In this document: piece by piece, positions 54,972 to 64,000 of the stretch
Layout of the letters: each line of letters begins with the position of its first letter
Position numbering within the stretch: the first letter of the stretch is position 1
NCBI GenBank assembly: GCA_003278425.1
Contig: QCFE01000002.1
Span: 62,001-126,000 of the forward strand
Length of the DNA stretch: 64,000 nucleotides
Reading direction: 5' to 3'
DNA from: Prochlorococcus sp. AG-363-B11
Lineage (GTDB): Bacteria > Cyanobacteriota > Cyanobacteriia > PCC-6307 > Cyanobiaceae
Made by a program: the position numbers and the translations under genes
The notes under the pieces: model-generated
Told to the model about the DNA's origin: nothing
What the model saw: only the letters and a program-made list of their open reading frames with translations
The model's database searches: none

Positions 54972-55007
54972 TCAAATAATTGATTTTTTAGTCAAATAAT
55001 ATTTGAC
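54972..55007. promoter_or_regulatory. Candidate operator upstream of cpeB: TCAAATAAT half-site plus 17-bp perfect palindrome GTCAAATAATATTTGAC
   Basis: TCAAATAAT at 54972-54980 repeats at 54992-55000 (20-bp spacing); GTCAAATA-A-TATTTGAC at 54991-55007 is a perfect inverted repeat. Confidence 0.5.
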
Positions 55008-55014
55008 ATCTTAG

Positions 55015-55716
<702 letters not shown>

Positions 55717-55764
55717 GGGCCATTTTATGAAAGACTTAATTCTCTTATTCAGGAGGTAGCAAAA

Positions 55765-56232
55765 ATGAAATCCGCAGTTACTACTGTCATTTCTTCAGCA
55801 GATGCATCTGGGAGGTTCCCAACTCTCAGTGATATTGAATCTGTTAAAGGCTCTTTTGATAGGGCTGCTTCAAGATTAGAAGCAGCAGAAAAACTTGCTA
55901 TTCATATAGATAGATTTACGTCTGAATCTCTTGACTATGTATATGGGACTCAGTCATATGACCAGGCTAATAAAGATAAGTGTGCCAGAGATATTAATCA
56001 TTACCTAAGATTGATTAACTATTGCTTGGTCACTGGTGGGACTGGACCTCTTGATGAATGGGGGATAGCAGGCATGCGTGAAGTTATAAGAGCTCATCAA
56101 TTGCCCACTGCTGCCTATATAGAAGCATTAACTTTTATTAGAGATAAGGTGAATATTCCTGGAGATATGGGCCAACAGGCTGCCACTGAGTTTAAGGGTC
56201 TGCTTGATTATTTGATTAACGCTTTAGCTTAA
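55765..56232 (+). CDS. cpeA: Phycoerythrin alpha subunit, shortened (155 aa)
   Basis: MKSAVTTVISSADASGRFPTLSDIESVKGSFDRAASRLEAAEKLA...DKCARDINHYLRLINYCLVTGGTGPLDEWGIAG; clear SD (aggaggt) upstream. Confidence 0.95.
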   Translation: MKSAVTTVISSADASGRFPTLSDIESVKGSFDRAASRLEAAEKLAIHIDRFTSESLDYVYGTQSYDQANKDKCARDINHYLRLINYCLVTGGTGPLDEWGIAGMREVIRAHQLPTAAYIEALTFIRDKVNIPGDMGQQAATEFKGLLDYLINALA

Positions 56233-56265
56233 GACTTAATAAATATAATTTAAAGACTTAGTGGA

Positions 56266-56868
56266 ATGCCCTTTAAGGAGATTATACCTACTATAAAAGA
56301 GATATTTGATGATCTTGAGCACCCTAATCCGAATATAAATAGAGTTGCATTCCTTAATATGAAAGAGTATTGGCCTAAAGAATCTATAGCAATATTAATG
56401 AGAAATCTTGATTGTGAAGATGTTGAACTTAGAAGGAGATCAGTTAAAGCACTTGGCTCTTTTGGTACAAGTATTGTTAAAGATATTATTCAAAAATATT
56501 TGTTTAGTAAGGATAAGATATTCAAAGTCAGTTGTTTAAAAGTCTTAGTTATAGTTGCATCAAGAAATACTCTTGATAATTTCAAGGGAGAGCTGAAAAT
56601 ATTAATAGACTCTGCAGTTAAAGATCAATCTGCGGAGGTTATCCTTACTATAATCTCCTTTCTTAGACAAAATGGTGAGGATTCAATCCCATATTTAAAA
56701 GCCTTGTGTAGAGATGAAAATGTTTTAAAGGCTAAGGCTGCTATAACAGCTATTTCTGAGATGAATGAAATTTCCATAGGTTCCTTTCTTGAATCATTAA
56801 TTGATGACGACTCTTTAGACAGTTTAGTTAGGGAGAGTGCTTATTTGGCATTAAACTTTAATAGGTAA
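56266..56868 (+). CDS. cpeZ: HEAT-repeat bilin lyase subunit CpeZ-like
   Basis: 200 aa, HEAT/PBS-lyase repeats (VELRRRSVKALGSFGTSIVKDIIQKYL); directly follows cpeBA. Confidence 0.8.
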   Translation: MPFKEIIPTIKEIFDDLEHPNPNINRVAFLNMKEYWPKESIAILMRNLDCEDVELRRRSVKALGSFGTSIVKDIIQKYLFSKDKIFKVSCLKVLVIVASRNTLDNFKGELKILIDSAVKDQSAEVILTIISFLRQNGEDSIPYLKALCRDENVLKAKAAITAISEMNEISIGSFLESLIDDDSLDSLVRESAYLALNFNR

Positions 56869-56879
56869 TTAAATATATT

Positions 56880-57773
56880 TTACTTGCTATCAATTTTATT
56901 TAAACTTAAACTGAGAATATTAATCACTTCGGGATCCTTTTCTTTAAGAAGTGACTCTTTAAGTGCTTGCTTTTGTTTTATAGCTTTTAATTTCATTAGA
57001 GAAAGTGCAGATTGTTTCCTAACTTGCGGGTTCCTTGACTTTAATCTTTTAGCTAAAAGATTAAGATCCCAATCTTGGTCATTAAGAAAACCCATTAGCT
57101 TAATAGCTTCGATTTGAACTTCAACTGATGGATCATTTATTGCATTAGTAAGAATATCTTTTGCATCTGTGTCGTTAAGTAATTGAATTTGTTCTCCAAG
57201 GGCTGCAATTGATGACGCGCGAACTCTTTCATTATTTGATAATGCACCTCTTTTAAGAATTCTGGCTCCCTTAGCTCCTATAAAAGAAAGCCCCCAGCTT
57301 GCTAATCCACATTGCATTTCGGAACTGCTTGGACTTTCAAGAACCTCCAGGAAATTTTTTGCAGCATCTTCACCAAAAATTGCCATTGCTCCGACTGCTG
57401 AACCTTGTACCACTGGATCTTGATCATTTAAGAGTGCATGTAACAGATCAGGTAGAGCTGCAGGGTCGCCTATGAGCTTTAGTGTTTTTGCCGCTGCCCT
57501 TCTTGTCGTGACACTTTGACTGTTTATCAAGGCTTCGCGTAATTCAGGAAGAGCAGCTTTTCCAATGATCCCAAGGCTTTCTGAAAAAGTTCTTCTAAGC
57601 AGACCTCTTTTATCACCTAGTCCAGAAATCAGCTTTTTAATTGACAGTATATCTGCCTCAGGTTTTTGCCCTTCTTTTAATTTTTCTTTTAATTCCGCAG
57701 CTAGGTTTGCAGCTTCTTCTGAACTAAGAGCTTTATCTTCGGTGAAAATGTTTTGTTGGTATTCTTCTGGCAA
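56880..57773 (-). CDS. HEAT-repeat putative bilin lyase (MpeX/CpeF/MpeV-like)
   Basis: 297 aa; GKAALPELREALINSQSVTTRRAAAKTLKLIGDPAALPDLLHALLNDQDPVVQGSAVGAMAIFGEDA repeats. TTG start immediately after an in-frame TAA. Confidence 0.75.
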   Translation of the reverse strand: MPEEYQQNIFTEDKALSSEEAANLAAELKEKLKEGQKPEADILSIKKLISGLGDKRGLLRRTFSESLGIIGKAALPELREALINSQSVTTRRAAAKTLKLIGDPAALPDLLHALLNDQDPVVQGSAVGAMAIFGEDAAKNFLEVLESPSSSEMQCGLASWGLSFIGAKGARILKRGALSNNERVRASSIAALGEQIQLLNDTDAKDILTNAINDPSVEVQIEAIKLMGFLNDQDWDLNLLAKRLKSRNPQVRKQSALSLMKLKAIKQKQALKESLLKEKDPEVINILSLSLNKIDSK

Positions 57774-57852
57774 TTGTTCTTATGAAGTAGTGAAATATGA
57801 TAAAAACTTGATTTTAATCATATATTTATAAGAGGCTTGACTTTGTAAACTG

Positions 57853-59187
57853 ATGAAAGCAGGACATTTTGATAATCTTCCACCATTAAGTAAGAACGAT
57901 GCGTTGAGAATTTTAAAAACCCCTATAAACAAATTAGCTTTGTCAAGTGATTATTATAAAGCTGTTTTTCACCTTGCCAAATTTCATTGTTCTGATTCTG
58001 AAAGAGCTCTTCTAGAATTAGTTCAATCTGATTCTAAAGAACCCTCGATTCTTATTGCAAAGAGAAAAGCAATTGAAGTGTTAGGGAGAATGAAGTGTAA
58101 AAAAGCAATTCTACATATAGGTAAGAATCTCAAAAGTTTTGACCCTTATATTGTAGAGAACTCCGCCTGGGCATTGCAAGAAATTGGTTGTACTAATATT
58201 GAGCTTCACAATACTATAGGAGTATTACTAGACAACCCAAAGAATAACCAAAGAGTTCTTATTCAAAGTTTGGCTAAGATGAATGCAATTACAGAACTTT
58301 CAAGAATCCAAAAAGTTAACTCTAAAGAAAATATAGCTCCACCAATTAAAGGCGCATGCATAGCCGCTATAAAGATCCTAACTGGTAAATTGAATGACCC
58401 TAATCTATTAAGGGAGTTCTTAGATCTTGATAATCAAAATGATAGACAATCGGCTGTGCAAGATATTATTGATTCAAAAGCATGCCATTTCTTAGTTGAT
58501 GTTATTCATACCCCAATAGCTCCTTTCTTTAGATTAAGAGCACTTGATTTTCTTTGGCCTACTATTCAAAATGAAGGTTTAGAATTTAATATCTTAGAGG
58601 CTATTGATTTTGTGATCTTAGATGACCCTAGGAAAATAAGACTAGTTAAAAATGAGCAACAATTTTTTGACACTGATACTTTGCTTAATGATCTATTTAA
58701 TACAGATTTTAAGGAATGTTATTCCTCACTAAATAGACTTATCAATATTCCACCAAATAATATATTAACATCTTTAAAATATAATTTGAATAAATTTAAA
58801 AAAGACTATGGGGCAATTTATTTTCTTATAGTTCTTTTTCGATATTTAGGAGTATATTCCGAAAATTTTAAGAAATTAGGAATGGAATTAGTTTCACATT
58901 GCTTAGATAAATCCTGGTCTCCATTTATGAAATTCAAACCTCAGGCAATCTTGTTATCATTCGAGCTTGACATTGATTTTTTTAAGATGAATATTAGTAA
59001 TTGGTTGGATGAGAGGTTAACACCTAGCTGGATATGTCGTTATTCAGTGCTAATTTGCCTTGAGAAACTAATTCAAGATAAATCACTTGATCTTAATATA
59101 GAAGAAATGTTAAAAAATAATTTTGACTCTAATGAATTTATTAGGCTAAAATCAAAGAAAATCCTTTCTCAATCTAGTTTTAAATAG
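57853..59187 (+). CDS. cpeY: HEAT-repeat bilin lyase subunit CpeY-like
   Basis: 444 aa; KRKAIEVLGRMKCKKAILHIGKNLKSFDPYIVENSAWALQEIGC; length and location fit CpeY. Confidence 0.8.
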   Translation: MKAGHFDNLPPLSKNDALRILKTPINKLALSSDYYKAVFHLAKFHCSDSERALLELVQSDSKEPSILIAKRKAIEVLGRMKCKKAILHIGKNLKSFDPYIVENSAWALQEIGCTNIELHNTIGVLLDNPKNNQRVLIQSLAKMNAITELSRIQKVNSKENIAPPIKGACIAAIKILTGKLNDPNLLREFLDLDNQNDRQSAVQDIIDSKACHFLVDVIHTPIAPFFRLRALDFLWPTIQNEGLEFNILEAIDFVILDDPRKIRLVKNEQQFFDTDTLLNDLFNTDFKECYSSLNRLINIPPNNILTSLKYNLNKFKKDYGAIYFLIVLFRYLGVYSENFKKLGMELVSHCLDKSWSPFMKFKPQAILLSFELDIDFFKMNISNWLDERLTPSWICRYSVLICLEKLIQDKSLDLNIEEMLKNNFDSNEFIRLKSKKILSQSSFK

Positions 59188-59201
59188 TAATTTATTTAAT
59201 T

Positions 59202-59783
59202 TTATCTTTCACATAGTTTGTTGAACTCTAAAAAACCACTTTCTGATCCCCAGACTTTTTGCGATGTATTTATATCAAAACCTTCATCTAAACTTAGGAA
59301 TTTATACTTGTTAAATTCAACTGTGCTTACAAGATAAGTTTGCCTTCCATTCCTTTCAATAATGTATTTTCGACTTTGCTTTAAGTGGCCTTTATATGAA
59401 GCATTACTTGACTTGTAAAAATTCATCTCACAGTTTTCTCTAAGATGTAGATTTTCGTTTTTGATTGTTGAGAGGATTTCATCATTAAAACCCCCACCTG
59501 CAAATCGATATGCATCTTCTATTTTGTAGTTTTGCATTATAAATACTTTGCCTTTAATAGTTAACTTACTTACTGCTTGGCGATATGGTGACCAAGGCGA
59601 ATGGTTGTAACTTTGCTCTGAGTAAATACTTATTCCATTAAACAATGACCAAGGTAAAAGCCTAAAATAGATATTAATATGTGCATATGATTTAGGATCT
59701 TTTTCAGCTTGTAGTTTATTACTATACCTTCCACATATTGTATTAATAAAAATAGATTTTTCTTGAGAATCAAGATCATTCAT
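59202..59783 (-). CDS. cpeT: Phycobiliprotein lyase CpeT
   Basis: 193 aa; FRLLPWSLFNGISIYSEQSYNHSPWSPYRQAVSKL, ENCEMNFYKSSNASYKGHLKQSRKYIIERNGRQTYLVSTVE. Confidence 0.88.
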   Translation of the reverse strand: MNDLDSQEKSIFINTICGRYSNKLQAEKDPKSYAHINIYFRLLPWSLFNGISIYSEQSYNHSPWSPYRQAVSKLTIKGKVFIMQNYKIEDAYRFAGGGFNDEILSTIKNENLHLRENCEMNFYKSSNASYKGHLKQSRKYIIERNGRQTYLVSTVEFNKYKFLSLDEGFDINTSQKVWGSESGFLEFNKLCER

Positions 59784-59793
59784 ATCAAGGTAT

Positions 59794-60330
59794 TTATTGC
59801 TTTATTTTCCGAATTTCAGAGGCAAATGAAGTTTGAAGTATTCCACTCATGTTTATAGATTTTATTACAGATGAGCGGCATCTTACATTTTTATTTATAA
59901 ACCAAATGCGTTCTTCTGCAATTGTTTGTTGGTAGGTAGTTGAAAAAAATATAGTACCGTCAGACGAAATTTCATAGTTCGAAATTGCTTGGATTGCTTC
60001 TGCATACCCTTTACTTCTTAAAATGATTCCTGAATTGTTTGAGTGTTTGATAGGAATTAATAAACTATGCCCTCTTAGCTGGCGTTGACTTCCTTTAGTT
60101 TCTTCCCAGTTTGATTCTCCTTCCCATTCTATTTCGAAAGGTGAAATTGCTTGATCCTTTGAATATCCAGTTATATTAAGGAAATCTTGAATCTCAGGCT
60201 CATTTTTACTAAGTAGATTGATTCTCAAATTGCTAATTATTTCTTCAAATTGCTTGAAGGCTAACGAGTGACCACTCCTCATAGAGCTCCATTCACCAAT
60301 GCTTTTACTAACAAATTCATCTATCTCCAT
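59794..60330 (-). CDS. cpeS: Phycobiliprotein lyase CpeS
   Basis: 178 aa; SIGEWSSMRSGHSLAFKQFEEI, IEWEGESNWEETKG, ERIWFINKNVRCRSSVIKSI (lipocalin-like CpcS/CpeS family). Confidence 0.9.
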   Translation of the reverse strand: MEIDEFVSKSIGEWSSMRSGHSLAFKQFEEIISNLRINLLSKNEPEIQDFLNITGYSKDQAISPFEIEWEGESNWEETKGSQRQLRGHSLLIPIKHSNNSGIILRSKGYAEAIQAISNYEISSDGTIFFSTTYQQTIAEERIWFINKNVRCRSSVIKSINMSGILQTSFASEIRKIKQ

Positions 60331-60341
60331 TTGGAGCCTAT

Positions 60342-60509
60342 TTAATTATTTTCAGAATCTAATTCCGTTTTCTTGACACTACCATTTTGAATCATTCGTA
60401 CCATTGAGTCGACCATCATTGACATTGCCATTGGAACCTTCTTCCCAGATGGAGTCTTTGAAGATTGATTCCCCGGTCTCTGGTTTGAAGGCGGCCTTTT
60501 AATGGTCAT
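60342..60509 (-). CDS. Small Met-rich ORF (55 aa) inside the ppeC-cpeS-cpeT gene string
   Basis: Read by eye: MTIKRPPSNQRPGNQSSKTPSGKKVPMAMSMMVDSMVRMIQNGSVKKTELDSENN-stop; 16 bp from ppeC stop, 11 bp from cpeS start. Not in the supplied track. Confidence 0.6.
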   Translation of the reverse strand: MTIKRPPSNQRPGNQSSKTPSGKKVPMAMSMMVDSMVRMIQNGSVKKTELDSENN

Positions 60510-60525
60510 GCAATGAAAGCTCTTC

Positions 60526-61320
60526 TTAATAAATTACGTTATCACTAGATGCATAGCCTTTCCTAAAGCTTGCTGTATTGATAAAGCTTGATGTAGTTGA
60601 CCCACACGGTGAATTCCAGAATCTTTGGAAAGGGACTATATCCTCTCCAAAAAATTCTTCATACTCTAAGGAATCAACTAAGAAATCAACATGTCCAAAA
60701 AAACCTTCTCGGTTGATGAGATTAAGATTTTCTTGTAACTCTTCCTGCTCAGTCAATGGTCTTCCTAATAGATGCATGTAATTAAGTTCTAAGCACCTCT
60801 TTTGAGAGACGCGCTCAACAAAATGATGGCGATAGAAATCTGATTTACTGATTTCGCGAATAAATTCTCTAATAGGAATATCGCCATTCCTTAGCCGCCG
60901 TTCTATTTCAGGAGAGCATTCGCTTCTCATAGGACGTAAATTCCCAAAAACTTGCTTATAAGAAGCCTTAATTGCTATCAAAAGGGCATCATCATCATGA
61001 GGTTGAAAGTTTTTGTAAGTAAATAAATCTCTGGAGCTATGTGTTAACTTAATCCCAGTAATATTTCTTTCATTTGAATATTTCTCCCGCTTAAATGCTG
61101 AACCTACTCTTAACATGTTTTTTTTTGTTATTTCTTTAGGTTTATGTTTCGAGTTAATTGTAAATAAATTACTCTGCCCAGGCATAAATGTACTTCTACA
61201 GTGCATGATATAGGTCATTAGATTGCTACCTGCAATTCTCCCTTTGCTGTAGGCGGAATAAGGTGACTGGGCTATTTCTGAAAGCTTTTCCTCTAGTTGA
61301 TGTTTTAAAGAAATTTTCAT
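60526..61320 (-). CDS. ppeC: Phycoerythrin-associated (gamma-type) linker polypeptide
   Basis: PBS-linker domain: AIKASYKQVFGNLRPMRSECSPEIERRLRNGDIPIREFIREISKSDFYRHHFVERVSQKRCLELNYMHLLGRPLTEQEEL...YEEFFGEDIVPFQRFWNSP. Confidence 0.9.
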   Translation of the reverse strand: MKISLKHQLEEKLSEIAQSPYSAYSKGRIAGSNLMTYIMHCRSTFMPGQSNLFTINSKHKPKEITKKNMLRVGSAFKREKYSNERNITGIKLTHSSRDLFTYKNFQPHDDDALLIAIKASYKQVFGNLRPMRSECSPEIERRLRNGDIPIREFIREISKSDFYRHHFVERVSQKRCLELNYMHLLGRPLTEQEELQENLNLINREGFFGHVDFLVDSLEYEEFFGEDIVPFQRFWNSPCGSTTSSFINTASFRKGYASSDNVIY

Positions 61321-61780
61321 TTGTTTTTAGTCAGAAGAAAATTTATGGCTTTAAAGAATTAGCAAGATTCTTATATAAGCCTATTCTGTCTTAACTATCC
61401 CTACTATTGCTGCTTAATATTACTTTTGAAATTAAAATTATAAGTATTACCTCCATCTGCTTGATTTGCTAAATCGAATCTGACTATGTATTCGTTGCTT
61501 TTGATATGACTTGGACTTGGAAAAAGTCAAAAAACATAAAAATCATTAGCTTTAAGAATAATTTGCTATCAAAACCCTTTCTGTGACAACCATCTAATTA
61601 CTTTATTTAGTTTCAATAGCTTTGAATTGCTCTAATATTAGCTCAATTCAACATAGGATTTACTTTTTGGTTGATGGAGGAGGCATTCTAAGAGGTCTAT
61701 AGTTTTATTTATATATTAAAGTATTTTTATACTTTATTTGATTAACTTTAGGTGCACAATATGAAACGTGGGCTAAGGAT

Positions 61781-62425
61781 TTGAAAATGAAGAAGTTTCG
61801 CAAGTTTCTTTCAATTACTTTCATAGTTGGATTGTTTGTTTTATTAGTATTTCTGATCCAAACCTATGGAATTGAACCCCTTCGAGAGGCTGTTGAAGAG
61901 ATGGGTATCTGGGCTCCTTTTGGAATACTTATGCTTAGGGGAATTAGTGTAATTCTTCCTGCCCTTCCTAGCTCTGTGTACTCTCTTTTAGCGGGTTCTC
62001 TGCTTGGATTTAAAACAGGATATATAACTATTGTTCTGTCCGACCTTATTTTTTGCCAAATGGCTTTCTTCATAGCCAGAAAATTTGGACGAGGGCCTGT
62101 GCGTCGATTAGTTGGAGTTAAAGCAATGAGAAGAATCGAAGGTTTCAACCAAAATCAATTAGAAGGCAATTTCTTTTTAATGACAGGACTTCTTATGACA
62201 GGACTTTTTGATTTTCTTAGCTATGCCCTGGGAATTGGAGGAACTCGCTGGCGCCTCTTTACTCCTGCTTTAATTATTAGTTTATTAATTAGTGATTCTA
62301 TTATTGTTGCTGTAGGTGCTGGGGTAAGTCAGGGAGCTGGTTTATTGTTAGGGGCCGCTTTACTTGCAATGTTTGCACTTGCAACTATCACTGGCTTTAA
62401 ACGAAATAAAAGATCTAGTTCTTAA
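61781..62425 (+). CDS. TVP38/TMEM64 (DedA-like SNARE-associated) membrane protein
   Basis: GILMLRGISVILPALPSSVYSLLAGSLLGFKTGYITIVLSDLIFCQMAFFIARKFGR. Confidence 0.85.
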   Translation: MKMKKFRKFLSITFIVGLFVLLVFLIQTYGIEPLREAVEEMGIWAPFGILMLRGISVILPALPSSVYSLLAGSLLGFKTGYITIVLSDLIFCQMAFFIARKFGRGPVRRLVGVKAMRRIEGFNQNQLEGNFFLMTGLLMTGLFDFLSYALGIGGTRWRLFTPALIISLLISDSIIVAVGAGVSQGAGLLLGAALLAMFALATITGFKRNKRSSS

Positions 62426-62681
62426 AATTACTATTGTAAGATCTTGCTTTGTCTATAGTTACGCTTCTTTTCTTAAATAGGATTTGGATCTAAATGGACG
62501 GAACTTAATTACTTATTTTTTGTAAATTACATTGACTCCAGTTAATGATTAATTATCTTAAGCATATCTTTTTTGAGATTTCATAGATATAATCTTTAGC
62601 ATAAAGATTTAGGGAAATTATTTAAGTTACTATAGATTCTTATACTATCAACAGCAAGTTTATCTGTGAGTAGATAATTAG

Positions 62682-62903
62682 TTATTCAAGTTGTAATAGT
62701 TTAAGACGGAACCTTGCTACATTTATTGCTTGAGATGGCGAGCTCTTTACAAATGGGTGTTCCTTATTATCTTCGATTATTTTCTCGATCTTCTCTTCAA
62801 CTGTTAACTTCTGATCAGGTCCAAATTTATTTTTTGCCCATGCCTCATCAAAAATCATGGAAAAACTATCTGCATTATTATAGTATGTATTATGATTTTC
62901 CAT
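62682..62903 (-). CDS. Hypothetical protein (73 aa)
   Basis: ATG ORF MENHNTYYNNADSFSMIFDEAWAKNKFGPDQKLTVEEKIEKIIEDN..., protein-like composition. Confidence 0.5.
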   Translation of the reverse strand: MENHNTYYNNADSFSMIFDEAWAKNKFGPDQKLTVEEKIEKIIEDNKEHPFVKSSPSQAINVARFRLKLLQLE

Positions 62904-63203
62904 TTTATTTAAGTAACTTCTTTTAAAGATAGCATTAGGTTATCAAAGATAAACTGAAAAATTGTTCATTTGAAAAAATATTTTATTAGAAACACTAGTG
63001 GATCAATTTTGATATTTCCATATTCTATATATAAAAAGATTAATCAAAAAATATTTTAATTTTATGATAGAAGGTTACTTTTTCTTGAATTTAAGAAATT
63101 ATTTTTAGGCAATAGCTACCTTGTTAAAAAAACTGATTGATTTTGATTAAGTGGATGAGTGTTTATTTTTAGCTAGCTTATGAACTTCAATCTTAAAGAA
63201 TGG

Positions 63204-63276
63204 TGCCAGGACGCAGATTTGAACTGCGGACACGGCGATTTTCAGTCGCCTGCTCTACCAACTGAGCTATCCCGGC
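63204..63276 (-). tRNA. tRNA-Phe (anticodon GAA)
   Basis: Reverse complement GCCGGGATAGCTCAGTTGGTAGAGCAGGCGACTGAAAATCGCCGTGTCCGCAGTTCAAATCTGCGTCCTGGCA. Confidence 0.96.
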
Positions 63277-63405
63277 TTTTAACGCTACTAAAAAGAAATA
63301 GCGACTTTTATCTTATATCAACGCTAATTCCTATTACGCAATTTCTTTGATTTCTGAATCGTGGGTTAATGAAATCCTTGATGACGAAGTTTTTGTGTGA
63401 ATAAA

Positions 63406-64000
63406 TTATCGGATCAATGCTTCCAATGCAAGTCTCGCAACCCCTTCTGCAGCTTGCTTTGAGCAGGTTCTGATAGGAATCCCTATTAGCTTTTCTCTGA
63501 TTTTCCTCCATTGTGGATTTCCAGATCCTCCACCAATAGTGATGATTGTTTTTGGGATTCCAACATCCATTGATTTGAATTTTTCCCACCCTTGAGCTTC
63601 GATTCGAGCTAGTCCTTCTAGGAGGCCATGAAGGTATAAAGAGTCACTAACTGGCCTAGGACCTAGTATGGGCTTTAAGTAGGGATCATTAATAGGAAAT
63701 CGTTCTCCTTGAAATGCAAGAGGGCGAAACATTAGACCGCTATCAGTTTCAGGATTAATTTGTCTGCTCAGCTCAACTAAATCTTTATCACTGAAGAATC
63801 TCTTCAAAACAGCACAGCCTGCATTAGATGCTCCTCCGCATAGCCAGCGATTCCCAACACGATGATTGGTAATACCTGGATAACTTATTGGCCTTCTTAC
63901 AAAACTTTTTATCACGATAGTGCTTCCTAGAACAGTCACTCCTTCGTCTAAAGAGGCACCTGTGGCAAGTACAGATGCATTGGAGTCAGTTGTTCCTGAA
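63406..64000 (-). CDS. FGGY-family carbohydrate kinase (xylulokinase-like), 5' end beyond window
   Basis: Frame stays open to the window edge (SGTTDSNASVLATGASLDEGVTVLGSTIVIK), C-terminal TIGGGSGNPQWRKIREKLIGIPI. Confidence 0.88.
   Translation of the reverse strand, partial: SGTTDSNASVLATGASLDEGVTVLGSTIVIKSFVRRPISYPGITNHRVGNRWLCGGASNAGCAVLKRFFSDKDLVELSRQINPETDSGLMFRPLAFQGERFPINDPYLKPILGPRPVSDSLYLHGLLEGLARIEAQGWEKFKSMDVGIPKTIITIGGGSGNPQWRKIREKLIGIPIRTCSKQAAEGVARLALEALIR

Noticed and set aside
61717-61736. TAAAGTAT-TTTT-ATACTTTA hairpin as a terminator
   Set aside because: All-AT stem with one GC pair and no clear upstream transcript to terminate; kept only as a note in the gene-poor region finding.
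62714-62926. 70-aa plus-strand ORF overlapping the 73-aa minus-strand ORF
   Set aside because: The minus-strand product has a more protein-like, charged composition; the plus ORF looks like its shadow.
63308-63589. 93-aa minus-strand ORF overlapping the FGGY kinase 3' end
   Set aside because: Alternative frame of the kinase gene; His/Trp/Asn-rich with no family match.

Overview
This AT-rich, densely packed window looks like chromosome from a low-light-type marine Prochlorococcus. That taxon is inferred from gene content: psbEFLJ, psbH/psbN/psbI, psbK, chlD, ndhCKJ, amt1, a partial ntcA, and a reduced phycoerythrin (PE) cluster. Most of 1-54.6 kb is conserved picocyanobacterial core (photosystem subunits, amino-acid, nucleotide and cofactor biosynthesis, DNA repair, transporters) with three tRNAs. 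I saw no IS elements, CRISPR arrays, rRNA genes or prophage. The distinctive region is about 54.7-61.3 kb: cpeB/cpeA-like PE subunits, HEAT-repeat lyases (cpeZ, an mpeX/cpeF-like gene, cpeY), cpeT, cpeS, a ppeC-type linker, and a Met-rich 55-aa small ORF missing from the supplied track. The alpha subunit has lost its second bilin Cys, and the lyase set appears to match the remaining four bilin sites one to one. A 17-bp perfect palindrome plus a helically phased half-site lies upstream of cpeB. Other notable observations are a textbook NtcA promoter before amt1, a GC-rich palindrome before psbI, and a cobS ORF whose homology extends upstream of any ATG. No computation or database search was run; family assignments come from reading the sequences.
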